DNA of 45,353 nt from Pantoea wallisii (lineage in GTDB: Bacteria; Pseudomonadota; Gammaproteobacteria; Enterobacterales; Enterobacteriaceae), in the NCBI RefSeq assembly GCF_002095485.1, contig NZ_MLFS01000041.1, positions 1-45,353 of the forward strand. The letters run 5' to 3'. Positions 6,741-14,240 of this stretch are shown here, piece after piece. Within the stretch, counting starts at the first letter, position 1. The number at the start of each line of letters is the position of its first letter. The notes under the pieces were generated by a model that saw nothing but the letters and a program-made list of their open reading frames with translations, was not told where the DNA came from and made no database searches. The position numbers were made by a program, and so were the translations under genes.

Positions 6741-8048
6741 TCAGAACAGGCTGACCGCGTTGCCTGACTCATGAAGCGCGTCCGCCAGGTCCTGTGCCAG
6801 CGCCTCAGACTGCTCATCGCTGAGTGAGCCGGGCGTCAGGCGAATAGCGTACTGCGGCTCCGAAAGATAAAAGCCTGTGCCCGCGCGGACGAGCCAGCCG
6901 CGCGCTTCCATCAGGCTGACGAGCGCGGCGGGTTCCCTGCACAGTGGAAGCCAGACGTTAAGCCCGTCGTATTCCCGCGCAGCCTCCACGCCGCATGCGC
7001 GAAGCGCGGCGAGCAGAACGTTACGCCTGTCCCTGTAGAGAGCAGCTGCTGTGCTGACTTTGCGCGCCACGGCCGCAGATGACAGCGCCTTCTCCGTCAT
7101 GTCCTGCAGGATATGGCTGACCCAGTGCGTGCCAGAGGCCATGCGCCGGCTCAGTCTTTCTGACGTGCCGGGGTTGCAGGCGACCAGCGCCAGCCTCAGG
7201 TCAGGGCCGTAAAATTTTGAAACCGAGCGGACAATGGCCCAGTTCTGCGTTTCAGCAGCAATCACGTTCTGATATTCGTGCGCCGAAAGCAGCGAAAAGT
7301 GATCGTCAACGATAACCATCACGTGCGGGAAGCCGGCCAGTACGGTCCTGATTGCTGCCGCCCGCTCCGGGCTCAGGCTGCAGCCGGTGGGGTTATGCGC
7401 CCGGGGCGTGACGATCACGACCTGCGCCCCCGCGTCCAGCGTCTCCTGCAGTGGGCCGGGAAGCAGGCCGTGCCGGTCAACCGGCACGCCGGCCGGAACG
7501 TATCCGAGGCTGCGAATGGCATTGATGCTGCTCAGAAAGCAGGGCTCCTCAACCGCAATTTTCTCGCCAGATATCAGGTAGCCGGTTATCAGGCGCTCAA
7601 TGGCGTCAACTGCCCCATGCGTGAGGCCGAGGCCAAACGTACCGGGCACGTCACGGCTGAACCACTCACGGCCCGCTTTCTCAAGACACGGGTTGATGAC
7701 GCTTCCGCCATAGCTGCGCGGCGTCAGGCTGACGGCCTGCAGCAGCGGCGCCAGGTCCGGCAGCACGGACGGCTCCGGATTGCCACCTGACACATCAGTC
7801 AGCACTGTCTGACTGGCGGGGCCTTCCTGTTCCGTCACGTCTTCAGGCTGTGTGATGGTGGTGCCGTAGCGCCCGTTAGTGACCGCGATGCCGGCTGCCG
7901 CCAGCTTTTTGTAGGCTGAGGCAACAGTGTTGCGGTGCACCCCGAGGCGGACGGCCAGCTCCCTGACGGGCGGCAGCGCGTCACCGGGCTGTAGCCTGCC
8001 TGTGCGGACTTTCTGCCTGACGGATTCAAAAATTTCAGATGCTGTCAT
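6741..8048 (-). CDS. MocR/GntR-family PLP-dependent regulator
   Basis: A 435-residue fusion regulator. Residues 1-65 form a GntR winged helix (LQPGDALPPVRELAVRLGVHRNTVASAYKKL). From about 90 to the end there is a fold-type-I aminotransferase domain with AHNPTG at 217-222 and the PLP lysine expected at K278 in SVSKFYGPDLR. MocR proteins sense amino acids or vitamin B6-related compounds. It diverges from a DapA-like gene with 217 bases between the starts. The promoter has a perfect TATAAT -10 (8169-8174) and overlaps the aldolase promoter. It may continue into the LeuE-like gene. Confidence 0.92.
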   Translation of the reverse strand: MTASEIFESVRQKVRTGRLQPGDALPPVRELAVRLGVHRNTVASAYKKLAAAGIAVTNGRYGTTITQPEDVTEQEGPASQTVLTDVSGGNPEPSVLPDLAPLLQAVSLTPRSYGGSVINPCLEKAGREWFSRDVPGTFGLGLTHGAVDAIERLITGYLISGEKIAVEEPCFLSSINAIRSLGYVPAGVPVDRHGLLPGPLQETLDAGAQVVIVTPRAHNPTGCSLSPERAAAIRTVLAGFPHVMVIVDDHFSLLSAHEYQNVIAAETQNWAIVRSVSKFYGPDLRLALVACNPGTSERLSRRMASGTHWVSHILQDMTEKALSSAAVARKVSTAAALYRDRRNVLLAALRACGVEAAREYDGLNVWLPLCREPAALVSLMEARGWLVRAGTGFYLSEPQYAIRLTPGSLSDEQSEALAQDLADALHESGNAVSLF

Positions 8049-8155
8049 TGTCTCTGCTCCGGCCTCAGCCAGCCTTCAGGGAAAGAAATTTTCAGGGGGC
8101 AATGTTGGTTGCTGACCGACAGTGCCTGCTGAATATCCGTGCCGTAAATAAAAAT

Positions 8156-8171
8156 AATGCCTGAGGGCATT
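8156..8171. promoter_or_regulatory. Palindrome over the mocR -10
   Basis: AATGCC (8156-8161), TGAG, GGCATT (8166-8171) is a perfect inverted repeat overlapping the -10 of the mocR promoter. Because it begins at or before the expected start point, it cannot act as an attenuator in that message. A second operator is more plausible. Confidence 0.35.
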
Positions 8172-8226
8172 ATATCTTTTCCTGCAAACATTGTCATGTG
8201 ACAATAAATTACGCTGCTGCTATTCT
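8169..8226. promoter_or_regulatory. Back-to-back promoters sharing a palindromic operator
   Basis: On the minus strand, ATGACA (8192-8197) and TATAAT (8169-8174) are separated by 17 bases and drive mocR. On the plus strand, GTGACA (8198-8203) and TATTCT (8221-8226), also 17 apart, would drive the aldolase gene. The perfect palindrome ATTGTCA-tg-TGACAAT (8190-8205) covers both -35 boxes. Bound MocR could therefore control both directions. The elements are read from sequence; the binding protein is inferred. Confidence 0.6.
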
Positions 8227-8265
8227 CGCCGGTATTCAACCAAATCAACCCTGCAGGAGCATTCT

Positions 8266-9159
8266 ATGTTTACCGGTCTGAGCGCCTTTCCGCTGACGCC
8301 CGTCACACCCGCCGGTTTTGACGAACGCGGTTTTATTCGCATTCTTGAACGTATTACGTCCGCCGGCGCCGATTCGATTGGCGTTCTTGGCTCAACGGGC
8401 AGCTACGCCTACCTGACGCGTCCGCAGCGCAGCCGGATAGCCGGCATTGCAAAATCACATGCAGGAAATATTCCGGTCATGGTCTGTGTCGGCTCGGTCA
8501 GCACCGATGAGGTGCTGCGTCTGGCTGATGACGCACAGGCGGCCGGTGCTGATGCGCTGCTGCTGCCGCCGGTTTCGTATCAGACGCTCAGGGATGATGA
8601 GGTTTTCGGCCTGTTTGAGACGCTGATGCAGCACGTATCGGTGCCGGTGTGCATCTACGACAACCCCGGCACGACGCGCTTTGAATTCTCAGACGAGCTG
8701 CACGGACGCATCGCCCGGCTGCCCGGTATCCGCTCCGTTAAAATTCCGGGCGTTCCGTCTTCGCCGGATGACGCACGGGCGCGCGTGCAGCGGCTGAAGT
8801 CGACGCTGCCTGACGGGGTGACGGTCGGGATCAGCGGCGACGCCAGCGCCGCAACCGGACTCAACGCTGGCTGCGAGGTTTGGTACTCCGTCTGCGGCGG
8901 CCTGTTTCCGCACGCGGCAAAAGAAATTACCGACGCGGCGGCCCGGGGAGAACGTGAGCGGGTCGTACAGCTCAGCGATCGCCTGCAGCCGCTCTGGAGC
9001 CTGTTCCGTAAGCACGGCGGCAGCATCCGCGTAATGGCCGCTGCCGCCGGCGCACTCGGGCTGACGGACCCAGACTGCCTGCCCCGGCCTCTTCGTCCGC
9101 TTTCTGCCGGTGATATTGCAGATGTCGCTGCCGTTATCCGCAGCCTTGCACTGAGGTAA
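8266..9159 (+). CDS. DapA-family aldolase/lyase (dihydrodipicolinate synthase-like)
   Basis: A 297-residue class I aldolase of the DapA/N-acetylneuraminate lyase family. GSTGSY at 42-47 binds the keto-acid carboxylate. Y131 (in CIYDNPGTTRF) and K159 (in SVKIPG) are the expected catalytic tyrosine and Schiff-base lysine. It is probably a catabolic or accessory paralogue rather than housekeeping DapA, because it sits beside a MocR regulator and an MFS transporter. The ATG at 8266 has GCAGGAG upstream. The open frame extends 25 codons further up without a ribosome site. The next gene starts five bases after the stop. Confidence 0.88.
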   Translation: MFTGLSAFPLTPVTPAGFDERGFIRILERITSAGADSIGVLGSTGSYAYLTRPQRSRIAGIAKSHAGNIPVMVCVGSVSTDEVLRLADDAQAAGADALLLPPVSYQTLRDDEVFGLFETLMQHVSVPVCIYDNPGTTRFEFSDELHGRIARLPGIRSVKIPGVPSSPDDARARVQRLKSTLPDGVTVGISGDASAATGLNAGCEVWYSVCGGLFPHAAKEITDAAARGERERVVQLSDRLQPLWSLFRKHGGSIRVMAAAAGALGLTDPDCLPRPLRPLSAGDIADVAAVIRSLALR

Positions 9160-9164
9160 GGAAC

Positions 9165-10412
9165 ATGAAAGAGGAAGCACTGTCAGGCTGCGCCCGGGCG
9201 GAGGGTATGGACAGAGCCGGACTGGCCCGGTACGTGCTGGCCGCCACGCTTGCCCGGCTGGCTGACGGGGGAGGCGTCCTGGCAGTGATCCTTCTGTGTG
9301 TTGCCGGAAGTGGGTCCGCCGCCTGGGCCGGCACGCTGGCCGCCTGCATCACGCTGCCTCACCTTGCCGGCCCCTTCATTGCCCGCCGTCTGGACACGGC
9401 ACATGACGGCCGGCGCGTCATTGCTGCCGCCTGCCTGATTCATACCGGGTTCATCCTGGCGGCGACGCTGACCTTCTCCTCCGTACCGCTCTTTATAACA
9501 GGCGTCCTGCTGGCCGGAGCTGGCCTCTGCGGGCCGCTGCTTACGGGCGGCATCAGCAGCCACCTTCCGGCCATTGCCGGCCGTTCCCGGGAAAGTCAGC
9601 GCCGGGCACACGGCTGGGACGTGGCAACCTACGGGCTGGGCGGCACGGTCGGGCCTTCCCTGGTTGCGGCGCTTGCCGCCTGGTTTTCTCCTTCCGCAGC
9701 CCTGTATGCGCTGGCGGCCGCAACGGCGCTGGCCGCTTTTTTTATCATGCGCATTCCGCACACCTCCGGTGCCGCCGCAGGTGAAAACCGGCAGGTGCCG
9801 GGGCCTGTTGCGACGATGAGGCTTATCGTCCGGAATGTTCGCCTGAGAAGAACGCTGTACCTGACGCTTGCCGTGGCCTTTTGCGTGGCGGTGCTCCCGG
9901 TCACGGCCGTCAGCCTGGCTCCAGCGCTCGGCGTGGCGGCCACCACGGCGGCTTATCTGACCGTTGCTTATGGCAGCGGTAACCTTACCGGCTCCGCATA
10001 CCTGATGGCTCGCCCGCTCAGCGGCGAACCCGATACCCTCATGGTCCGCTTTGCCTGTTTCATTGCTGCCGGTGTCTTTCTAATCCTGCTGAACATGCAC
10101 TTTGCTGTTCTGCTTCTGCTTTTTTTTGTAACCGGCATGCTTAACGCAGGATTTTTTGCCGCTACCCTGGCCGCGCGGAGCGAATATTCCCCTGCGGAGT
10201 GCCGGGGGCAGGTATTCGTCTGGGTCGGCGCGTTGAAAATCACGGCGGGCTCGCTGGGCTCGGCCGCCGCCGGCAGGCTGATACTGACGGACAGCGGCTG
10301 GCCACTGGCTCTCGGTATCATTGTACTGGCTTCTTTTATCAGCATCGCGATAACAGAACGGACGCTGGCTTCCCTTAGTCCTCCGGAAAGCGGCGAACGG
10401 GACAGGTGTTAA
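9165..10412 (+). CDS. Major facilitator superfamily transporter
   Basis: A 415-residue membrane protein with about twelve hydrophobic segments and the MFS half-repeat layout. RRLDTAHDGRRV near residue 75 stands where the loop 2-3 signature lies, and a positively charged central loop follows helix 6. It has no close match that I recognise. AAGGA precedes the ATG, and the gene lies five bases after the DapA-like gene, so the two form an operon. Import or export of the aldolase substrate or product is a reasonable guess. The sequence is very GC-rich and alanine-rich. Confidence 0.82.
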   Translation: MKEEALSGCARAEGMDRAGLARYVLAATLARLADGGGVLAVILLCVAGSGSAAWAGTLAACITLPHLAGPFIARRLDTAHDGRRVIAAACLIHTGFILAATLTFSSVPLFITGVLLAGAGLCGPLLTGGISSHLPAIAGRSRESQRRAHGWDVATYGLGGTVGPSLVAALAAWFSPSAALYALAAATALAAFFIMRIPHTSGAAAGENRQVPGPVATMRLIVRNVRLRRTLYLTLAVAFCVAVLPVTAVSLAPALGVAATTAAYLTVAYGSGNLTGSAYLMARPLSGEPDTLMVRFACFIAAGVFLILLNMHFAVLLLLFFVTGMLNAGFFAATLAARSEYSPAECRGQVFVWVGALKITAGSLGSAAAGRLILTDSGWPLALGIIVLASFISIAITERTLASLSPPESGERDRC

Positions 10413-10500
10413 TAAACAAAGACTACCTTTTACTGCATTCAATAAAGGATGCCTTTATAAAAGGTTTATTTCCGGCTGAAAGTTCAACAGTGCAAGTCAG

Positions 10501-10572
10501 ACAATGTCCGCTTCTGGCACAAAGCGGACTGGTTTGCAGGTCAATGTCTGTTATGAGCGAAGAGCGGACGCG
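10501..10572. repeat. Dispersed hairpin repeat, copy C (two units)
   Basis: Unit 1 pairs GTCCGCTT (10506-10513) with AAGCGGAC (10522-10529). Unit 2 pairs GTCTGTT (10546-10552) with AGCGGAC (10563-10569) using two G-U pairs. Base changes that keep RNA pairing argue that structure is conserved. It lies between the 3' ends of the MFS gene and the convergent esterase gene. Confidence 0.8.
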
Positions 10573-10628
10573 CCATAATCTTATCAGCCAGCCTTCAAAC
10601 ATTTCATATTTGAAACAGTCAAATTCAT

Positions 10629-10667
10629 GTTAACCCACTTACTCAGCACAGGAGAAAGTGGGTTAAC
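10629..10667. terminator. Long perfect inverted repeat downstream of the esterase gene
   Basis: GTTAACCCACTT (10629-10640) is the exact inverse of AAGTGGGTTAAC (10656-10667), with a 15-base loop. It lies 16 bases beyond the esterase stop on the minus strand. No T-run follows, so it is a 3'-end structure or weak terminator rather than a classical one. Confidence 0.5.
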
Positions 10668-10683
10668 AATGACAGCAGCTACT

Positions 10684-11628
10684 TTATTTCAGAAAATCAG
10701 TTATGAGTCTGATATTTTCGCTGGTTTCAAATGGTAAACCACCATGACCTGCTCCCTGAATCATTTTATAACTAACAGGGATATTATATTTTTTCAGCGC
10801 GCTAACAAGAATGGCTGACTGGCCTGTGCCAACATTGCAGTCATTACTCCCATTTTCTATAAAGAAGGATGGTGCGTTATTTTTTACATAGATCGCCGGG
10901 TTAGCCGCATACACTTTTTTCTGATTATCAGACAGTGTACCACCGAGATACTGCTCTTCAAGGGTTGGTTGATGGTTATCATTATTCACCGGGCATCCCT
11001 GACCAGTCACAAAATTCTGTATTTTACTGAAGTCAACCGGGGGATACAGTGCCACCACGCCCTCAGGTTTGATGAAGTTTTCAGGATGCTTTTTCCCGGC
11101 ATTGAATGTCGGGTCATCGAAAGCTAGTCCGGCCAGGGAAACAATATTTGCACCGGCTGACTCTCCATAAAAATATAATCTTTGTGGGTTCAATTGATAT
11201 TGATTTGCATGTGATGTAATAAATTCTGAAGCCAGAAAGAAATCCTGAACAGCTGCCGGAAAGCGACTCTCTCCGGATAACCGGTAATCAACACTGACAA
11301 ATGCATAGCCTTTCTTTAAGATGGCATCCACGATACTAAAGCTGGCCATTTTTTTGTTTCCAAATTTAAAACCTCCTGGATGAGCATAAATAACCACAGG
11401 ATAAGGCCCTTTTGTATTCATGGGAAGATAGATGTCCAGTTTCTGAGTACTGGAATCTTCTCCATAAGAAACATCAGAAAAGGAAGGGGAATAAGATTTG
11501 TCGTGTAGAGTTGGTCCCCCCTGAGGGATCGGATTCATGCGTTTTTCCTGAGTATCTGCAAATACAGCAGAAGTTAAAAAGAACAATGACGAAATGGATA
11601 TTAATGTAAGACAAAGGTGTTTTTTCAT
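10684..11628 (-). CDS. Secreted alpha/beta-hydrolase (carboxylesterase/BD-FAE-like)
   Basis: A 314-residue exported hydrolase. The first 24 residues are a Sec signal peptide ending in AVFA. The mature protein has AHPGGFKFG (82-90, oxyanion hole), GESAGA (155-160, nucleophile S157), an aspartate in NGSNDCN and the catalytic histidine in GAGHGG near the end. It probably cleaves small esters in the periplasm or outside the cell. The gene is clearly AT-richer than its GC-rich left neighbours, suggesting separate acquisition. The start has AGGAGC just upstream on the minus strand. Confidence 0.87.
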   Translation of the reverse strand: MKKHLCLTLISISSLFFLTSAVFADTQEKRMNPIPQGGPTLHDKSYSPSFSDVSYGEDSSTQKLDIYLPMNTKGPYPVVIYAHPGGFKFGNKKMASFSIVDAILKKGYAFVSVDYRLSGESRFPAAVQDFFLASEFITSHANQYQLNPQRLYFYGESAGANIVSLAGLAFDDPTFNAGKKHPENFIKPEGVVALYPPVDFSKIQNFVTGQGCPVNNDNHQPTLEEQYLGGTLSDNQKKVYAANPAIYVKNNAPSFFIENGSNDCNVGTGQSAILVSALKKYNIPVSYKMIQGAGHGGLPFETSENIRLITDFLK

Positions 11629-11924
11629 AAGGGCTCCTGGAAATCGCGGGTATTTTTAACTCTTGCAAAAAAGCCAGCAAGTCTTTTAACTGGGGTTATC
11701 CGCTGGCCAGCCCCGGATAAATTCATTATTTCTGAAAGTTCGCTCTTCGAAACATATTAATCTTTGCTCGCCGGGCGGGCCTGTCGGTGTTCGACAATCA
11801 AGAGTCCGGCCCAGTTATTGTTTCCATCGTGCTAATCCCCGGAACAATCGTCATATGCAGCATGTCAAAAACAGAAGCAAGTAAAGCACCAGCGTGCCTT
11901 TGACGGGCAAGCTTGTCAGCAGTC
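11629..11924. other. Intergenic stretch with one overlapping small open frame
   Basis: Apart from the 48-codon frame listed separately (11798-11944, minus strand), I see no gene, repeat or strong hairpin here. Composition is intermediate. The right-hand part would be the downstream region of the ParD-like gene. Confidence 0.4.
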
Positions 11925-11944
11925 TTAACGGGAACTTGCAGCAT
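11798..11944 (-). CDS. Possible small ORF overlapping the ParD-like gene
   Basis: An ATG at 11944, inside the last seven codons of the ParD-like gene but in another frame, opens a 48-residue frame. It begins MLQVPVKTADKLARQ and ends TMETITGPDS. Overlapping gene order is common in toxin-antitoxin pairs, but ParE toxins are about twice as long and I recognise no toxin motif. It may be a chance frame or a decayed partner. Confidence 0.22.
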   Translation of the reverse strand: MLQVPVKTADKLARQRHAGALLASVFDMLHMTIVPGISTMETITGPDS

Positions 11945-12143
11945 TAATCACTTCCATTAACCGGCCGGAGGCGGATTCCAGCATTATCATTTTGAGTTCA
12001 TGATGATTCAGATGAGGATAAAGCTCGCTTAACATACCCAGGCGGAGCCAGTACTCAGCCTGAGCATTCACTGAGCGTGACATGGCCTTACTGGCATCAC
12101 GGATGTCATTTTGCAAAAAATCGGAAATTTTAACGATATCCAT
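11925..12143 (-). CDS. ParD-like antitoxin-type protein
   Basis: A 72-residue protein resembling the ParD_like family of ribbon-helix-helix proteins. The N-terminal strand VKISDFLQNDI is followed by helices with SRSVNAQAEYWLRLGML, the pattern used for dimerisation and DNA binding. An in-frame ATG three codons upstream (12152) is equally possible, and neither has a good ribosome site. No ParE toxin gene adjoins it, so it is an orphan or belongs with the short overlapping frame downstream. Orphan members of this family are common. Confidence 0.72.
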   Translation of the reverse strand: MDIVKISDFLQNDIRDASKAMSRSVNAQAEYWLRLGMLSELYPHLNHHELKMIMLESASGRLMEVINAASSR

Positions 12144-12231
12144 TGTACACATACCATAACAATATATATGTGAATCGTAACTTATATCAGGGACTGACCT
12201 GTTGCCAGCAAACTAACATAGCGCGATGTAA

Positions 12232-12264
12232 GCAACGTCCGCTTCTGGCACTTAGCGGACATTG
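12232..12264. repeat. Dispersed hairpin repeat, copy D (single unit)
   Basis: GTCCGCT (12237-12243) pairs with AGCGGAC (12254-12260). The loop TCTGGCACTT marks it as a type 1 unit. It lies just beyond the 3' end of the acetyltransferase gene and upstream of the ParD-like gene. Confidence 0.7.
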
Positions 12265-12276
12265 CATCCCATCCCA

Positions 12277-12798
12277 TTACAACCGCTCAGCGCCATCAAT
12301 TTTTAGCTCATAAACAACACAGGGCACGTCATAATGCTGTTCTATCGCTTTGTAAGTCATACCTAACCGCTGCATCACTCGCTGAGAAGGGATATTCTCA
12401 GGATCGGAAACCGCCACTAAATACGTCGCGCCTGTCTGCTCTTGCGCAAAATTAATAATCGCTTTAGCTGCTTCTGTCGCATAGCCTTTACCATGCTGAT
12501 CCGGGACAAGCCGCCAGCCAATCTCTAAAGGGGCGTCCTCTACATTCGCCAGATGCTGAAGGCATGCTGCACCAACGATGGTCTCTGAAGCTTTTTCTTT
12601 GATCGCCCACCACGAGAAACCATATTTTTCCCATCGGGCCTGAACACGCCTGATGTTTTCCCAGGTCTCTTCCGGTGTTTTGATAACGCCATTATTGATA
12701 TAACGCATCACGCCGGCATCATTATCCATCACCCTTAATCCCTCATAGTGTGAGTCATGGAAGGGTTCGAGCCTCAAACGTGCAGTTTCTAAAACCAT
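12277..12798 (-). CDS. GNAT-family N-acetyltransferase (RimJ/RimL type)
   Basis: A 173-residue acetyltransferase. It opens with LETARLRLEPF, typical of the RimJ/RimL group. The acetyl-CoA pyrophosphate loop is QHGKGYA in GWRLVPDQHGKGYATEA, and the late motif is NIPSQRVMQRLGM. The acceptor may be a protein N-terminus, an amino group on a small molecule or an antibiotic; sequence does not decide. It stands alone on its strand, divergent from the RND efflux operon, and AGGAG lies upstream of its start. Confidence 0.87.
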   Translation of the reverse strand: MVLETARLRLEPFHDSHYEGLRVMDNDAGVMRYINNGVIKTPEETWENIRRVQARWEKYGFSWWAIKEKASETIVGAACLQHLANVEDAPLEIGWRLVPDQHGKGYATEAAKAIINFAQEQTGATYLVAVSDPENIPSQRVMQRLGMTYKAIEQHYDVPCVVYELKIDGAERL

Positions 12799-13066
12799 CT
12801 GACACTCCTTTTCATGTGAGTATGTTGACTGGATATTGGATGCACAACGATCTATGAATCAACGTATCACGTGGTTTGCTGCATAAGCTATGGGCGCTGA
12901 GTAAATTGATATCCGCTAAGGGTGAAAACATCCCCTGATTATTTTGCAGCGGAAGAGAGTGAAACAAAGCCGTGTAGCATTGATTTGCACGGCACAATCT
13001 AATGTCAATCTTTTCGTTTTGCTTACGTACTTTTTGTGACGGGTTCATTAAAATCTCCTGTGAGAA

Positions 13067-13076
13067 TGAACGTTCA
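13067..13076. promoter_or_regulatory. TGAACGTTCA palindrome before the efflux operon
   Basis: The perfect palindrome TGAACGTTCA lies 14 bases ahead of the adaptor start codon, between GNAT and the efflux genes. One of the two TetR proteins encoded downstream could bind it. The rest of 12799-13090 shows no gene I can support. Confidence 0.4.
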
Positions 13077-13090
13077 CTACAAGGTATTTC

Positions 13091-14239
13091 ATGAAGACTT
13101 TTCAACGCGGCATGATCGCCGGGCTGATGATATTAGCTGCCTCTTGCGATCAAAATAGTCAGCAATCCACTCCAAACACCATCACAGAAGTTGGTATAAA
13201 AACACTGCATAATCAATCCGTTAATCTGGAAAGTGAACTTGCCGGGCGGGTAACCGGGAGTATGACGTCAGAAGTGAGGCCGCAGGTTGATGGCATCATT
13301 CTTAAACGCCTGTTTACCGAAGGTGATGAAGTCAAAGCCGGCCAGGTGCTGTATCAAATTGATCCTTCAAGCTATCAGGCCAGCTACGACCAGGCCGTAG
13401 CGCAGTTGAAGAATGCCCGGGCTCTGGTGAAAAGCAGCCAATTAAAAGCTGAGCGATATGCGGCGCTAGTGAAAGAGAATGGCGTGTCGCGTCAGGATGC
13501 TGATGATGCGCAGGCGACCTATCAACAAAACGTCGCTTCAGTCGATCAATATCGTGCTGCCGTGGAAAGCGCGCGCATTAACCTCAATTACACCCAAATT
13601 AAAGCGCCGATCGGCGGCCGTATTGGTATCTCATCGGTGACGCCAGGCGCACTGGTAACGGCCAGCCAGACAACGGCTCTGGCGACGATTCGTGATCTTG
13701 ACCCTATCTATGTTGATCTTACCGAATCCAGCGTGCAACTGCTGAAATTGAAACGTCAGCAAGCCTCATTGCAACAGGACACTGATGCCGTGCCTGTGAC
13801 GGTGAAACTGGAAGATGGCACTCTCTATAATCACCCCGGCAGGCTGGAGTTGACTGAAGTGTCGGTGGATGAAGCTACCGGCACCGTTACGTTGCGTGCG
13901 CTCTTCCCGAATCTGCAACATGAACTGTTGCCCGGCATGTATGTTCGCGCCAGCGTGGTCAATGGCGTGAAAAGCGATGCCATCCTGGCGCCGCAACAAG
14001 GGATTACCCGCAACGCGAAAGGCAATGCGACGGCCCTGGTAGTGGATAAAGAGAACAAAGTTGAAAGCCGTGAAGTAGTGGCCGATCGCGTGATTGGCAA
14101 CAAGTGGCTAATCTCCTCCGGATTAAACAGCGGTGACAAATTGATCGTTGAAGGCACCGGGAAAGTGCAGGCGGGAATGAGCGTTAAAGCAGTCGAAGTA
14201 ACGTCAGACGATAAAGCCGTGACCAGCGAGGGCAAATAA
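13091..14239 (+). CDS. RND efflux periplasmic adaptor lipoprotein (AcrA/MexA type)
   Basis: A 382-residue membrane fusion protein linking the inner-membrane RND pump to the outer-membrane channel. The signal sequence ends at a lipobox-like LAASC with C19 as the probable lipidated residue, though A at -3 is not the commonest choice. Then come the lipoyl half-motif (VDGIILKRLFTEGDEVKAGQVLYQID), an alpha-hairpin rich in Q and A (about 95-155) and the beta-barrel domain (YVDLTESSVQLLKLK onward). AAGG precedes the start. The pump gene begins one base after the stop. Substrates probably include dyes, detergents or antibiotics by family; this is inference. Confidence 0.93.
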   Translation: MKTFQRGMIAGLMILAASCDQNSQQSTPNTITEVGIKTLHNQSVNLESELAGRVTGSMTSEVRPQVDGIILKRLFTEGDEVKAGQVLYQIDPSSYQASYDQAVAQLKNARALVKSSQLKAERYAALVKENGVSRQDADDAQATYQQNVASVDQYRAAVESARINLNYTQIKAPIGGRIGISSVTPGALVTASQTTALATIRDLDPIYVDLTESSVQLLKLKRQQASLQQDTDAVPVTVKLEDGTLYNHPGRLELTEVSVDEATGTVTLRALFPNLQHELLPGMYVRASVVNGVKSDAILAPQQGITRNAKGNATALVVDKENKVESREVVADRVIGNKWLISSGLNSGDKLIVEGTGKVQAGMSVKAVEVTSDDKAVTSEGK

Positions 14240-14240
14240 T

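Noticed and set aside
8156..8171. Hairpin followed by a T-rich run as a mocR attenuator
   Set aside because: It overlaps the -10 of the mocR promoter, so its 5' arm would not be transcribed from that promoter.
12812..13105. 97-codon minus-strand frame between the acetyltransferase and adaptor genes
   Set aside because: It overlaps the adaptor start and the presumed operator, and shows no recognisable motif or ribosome site.
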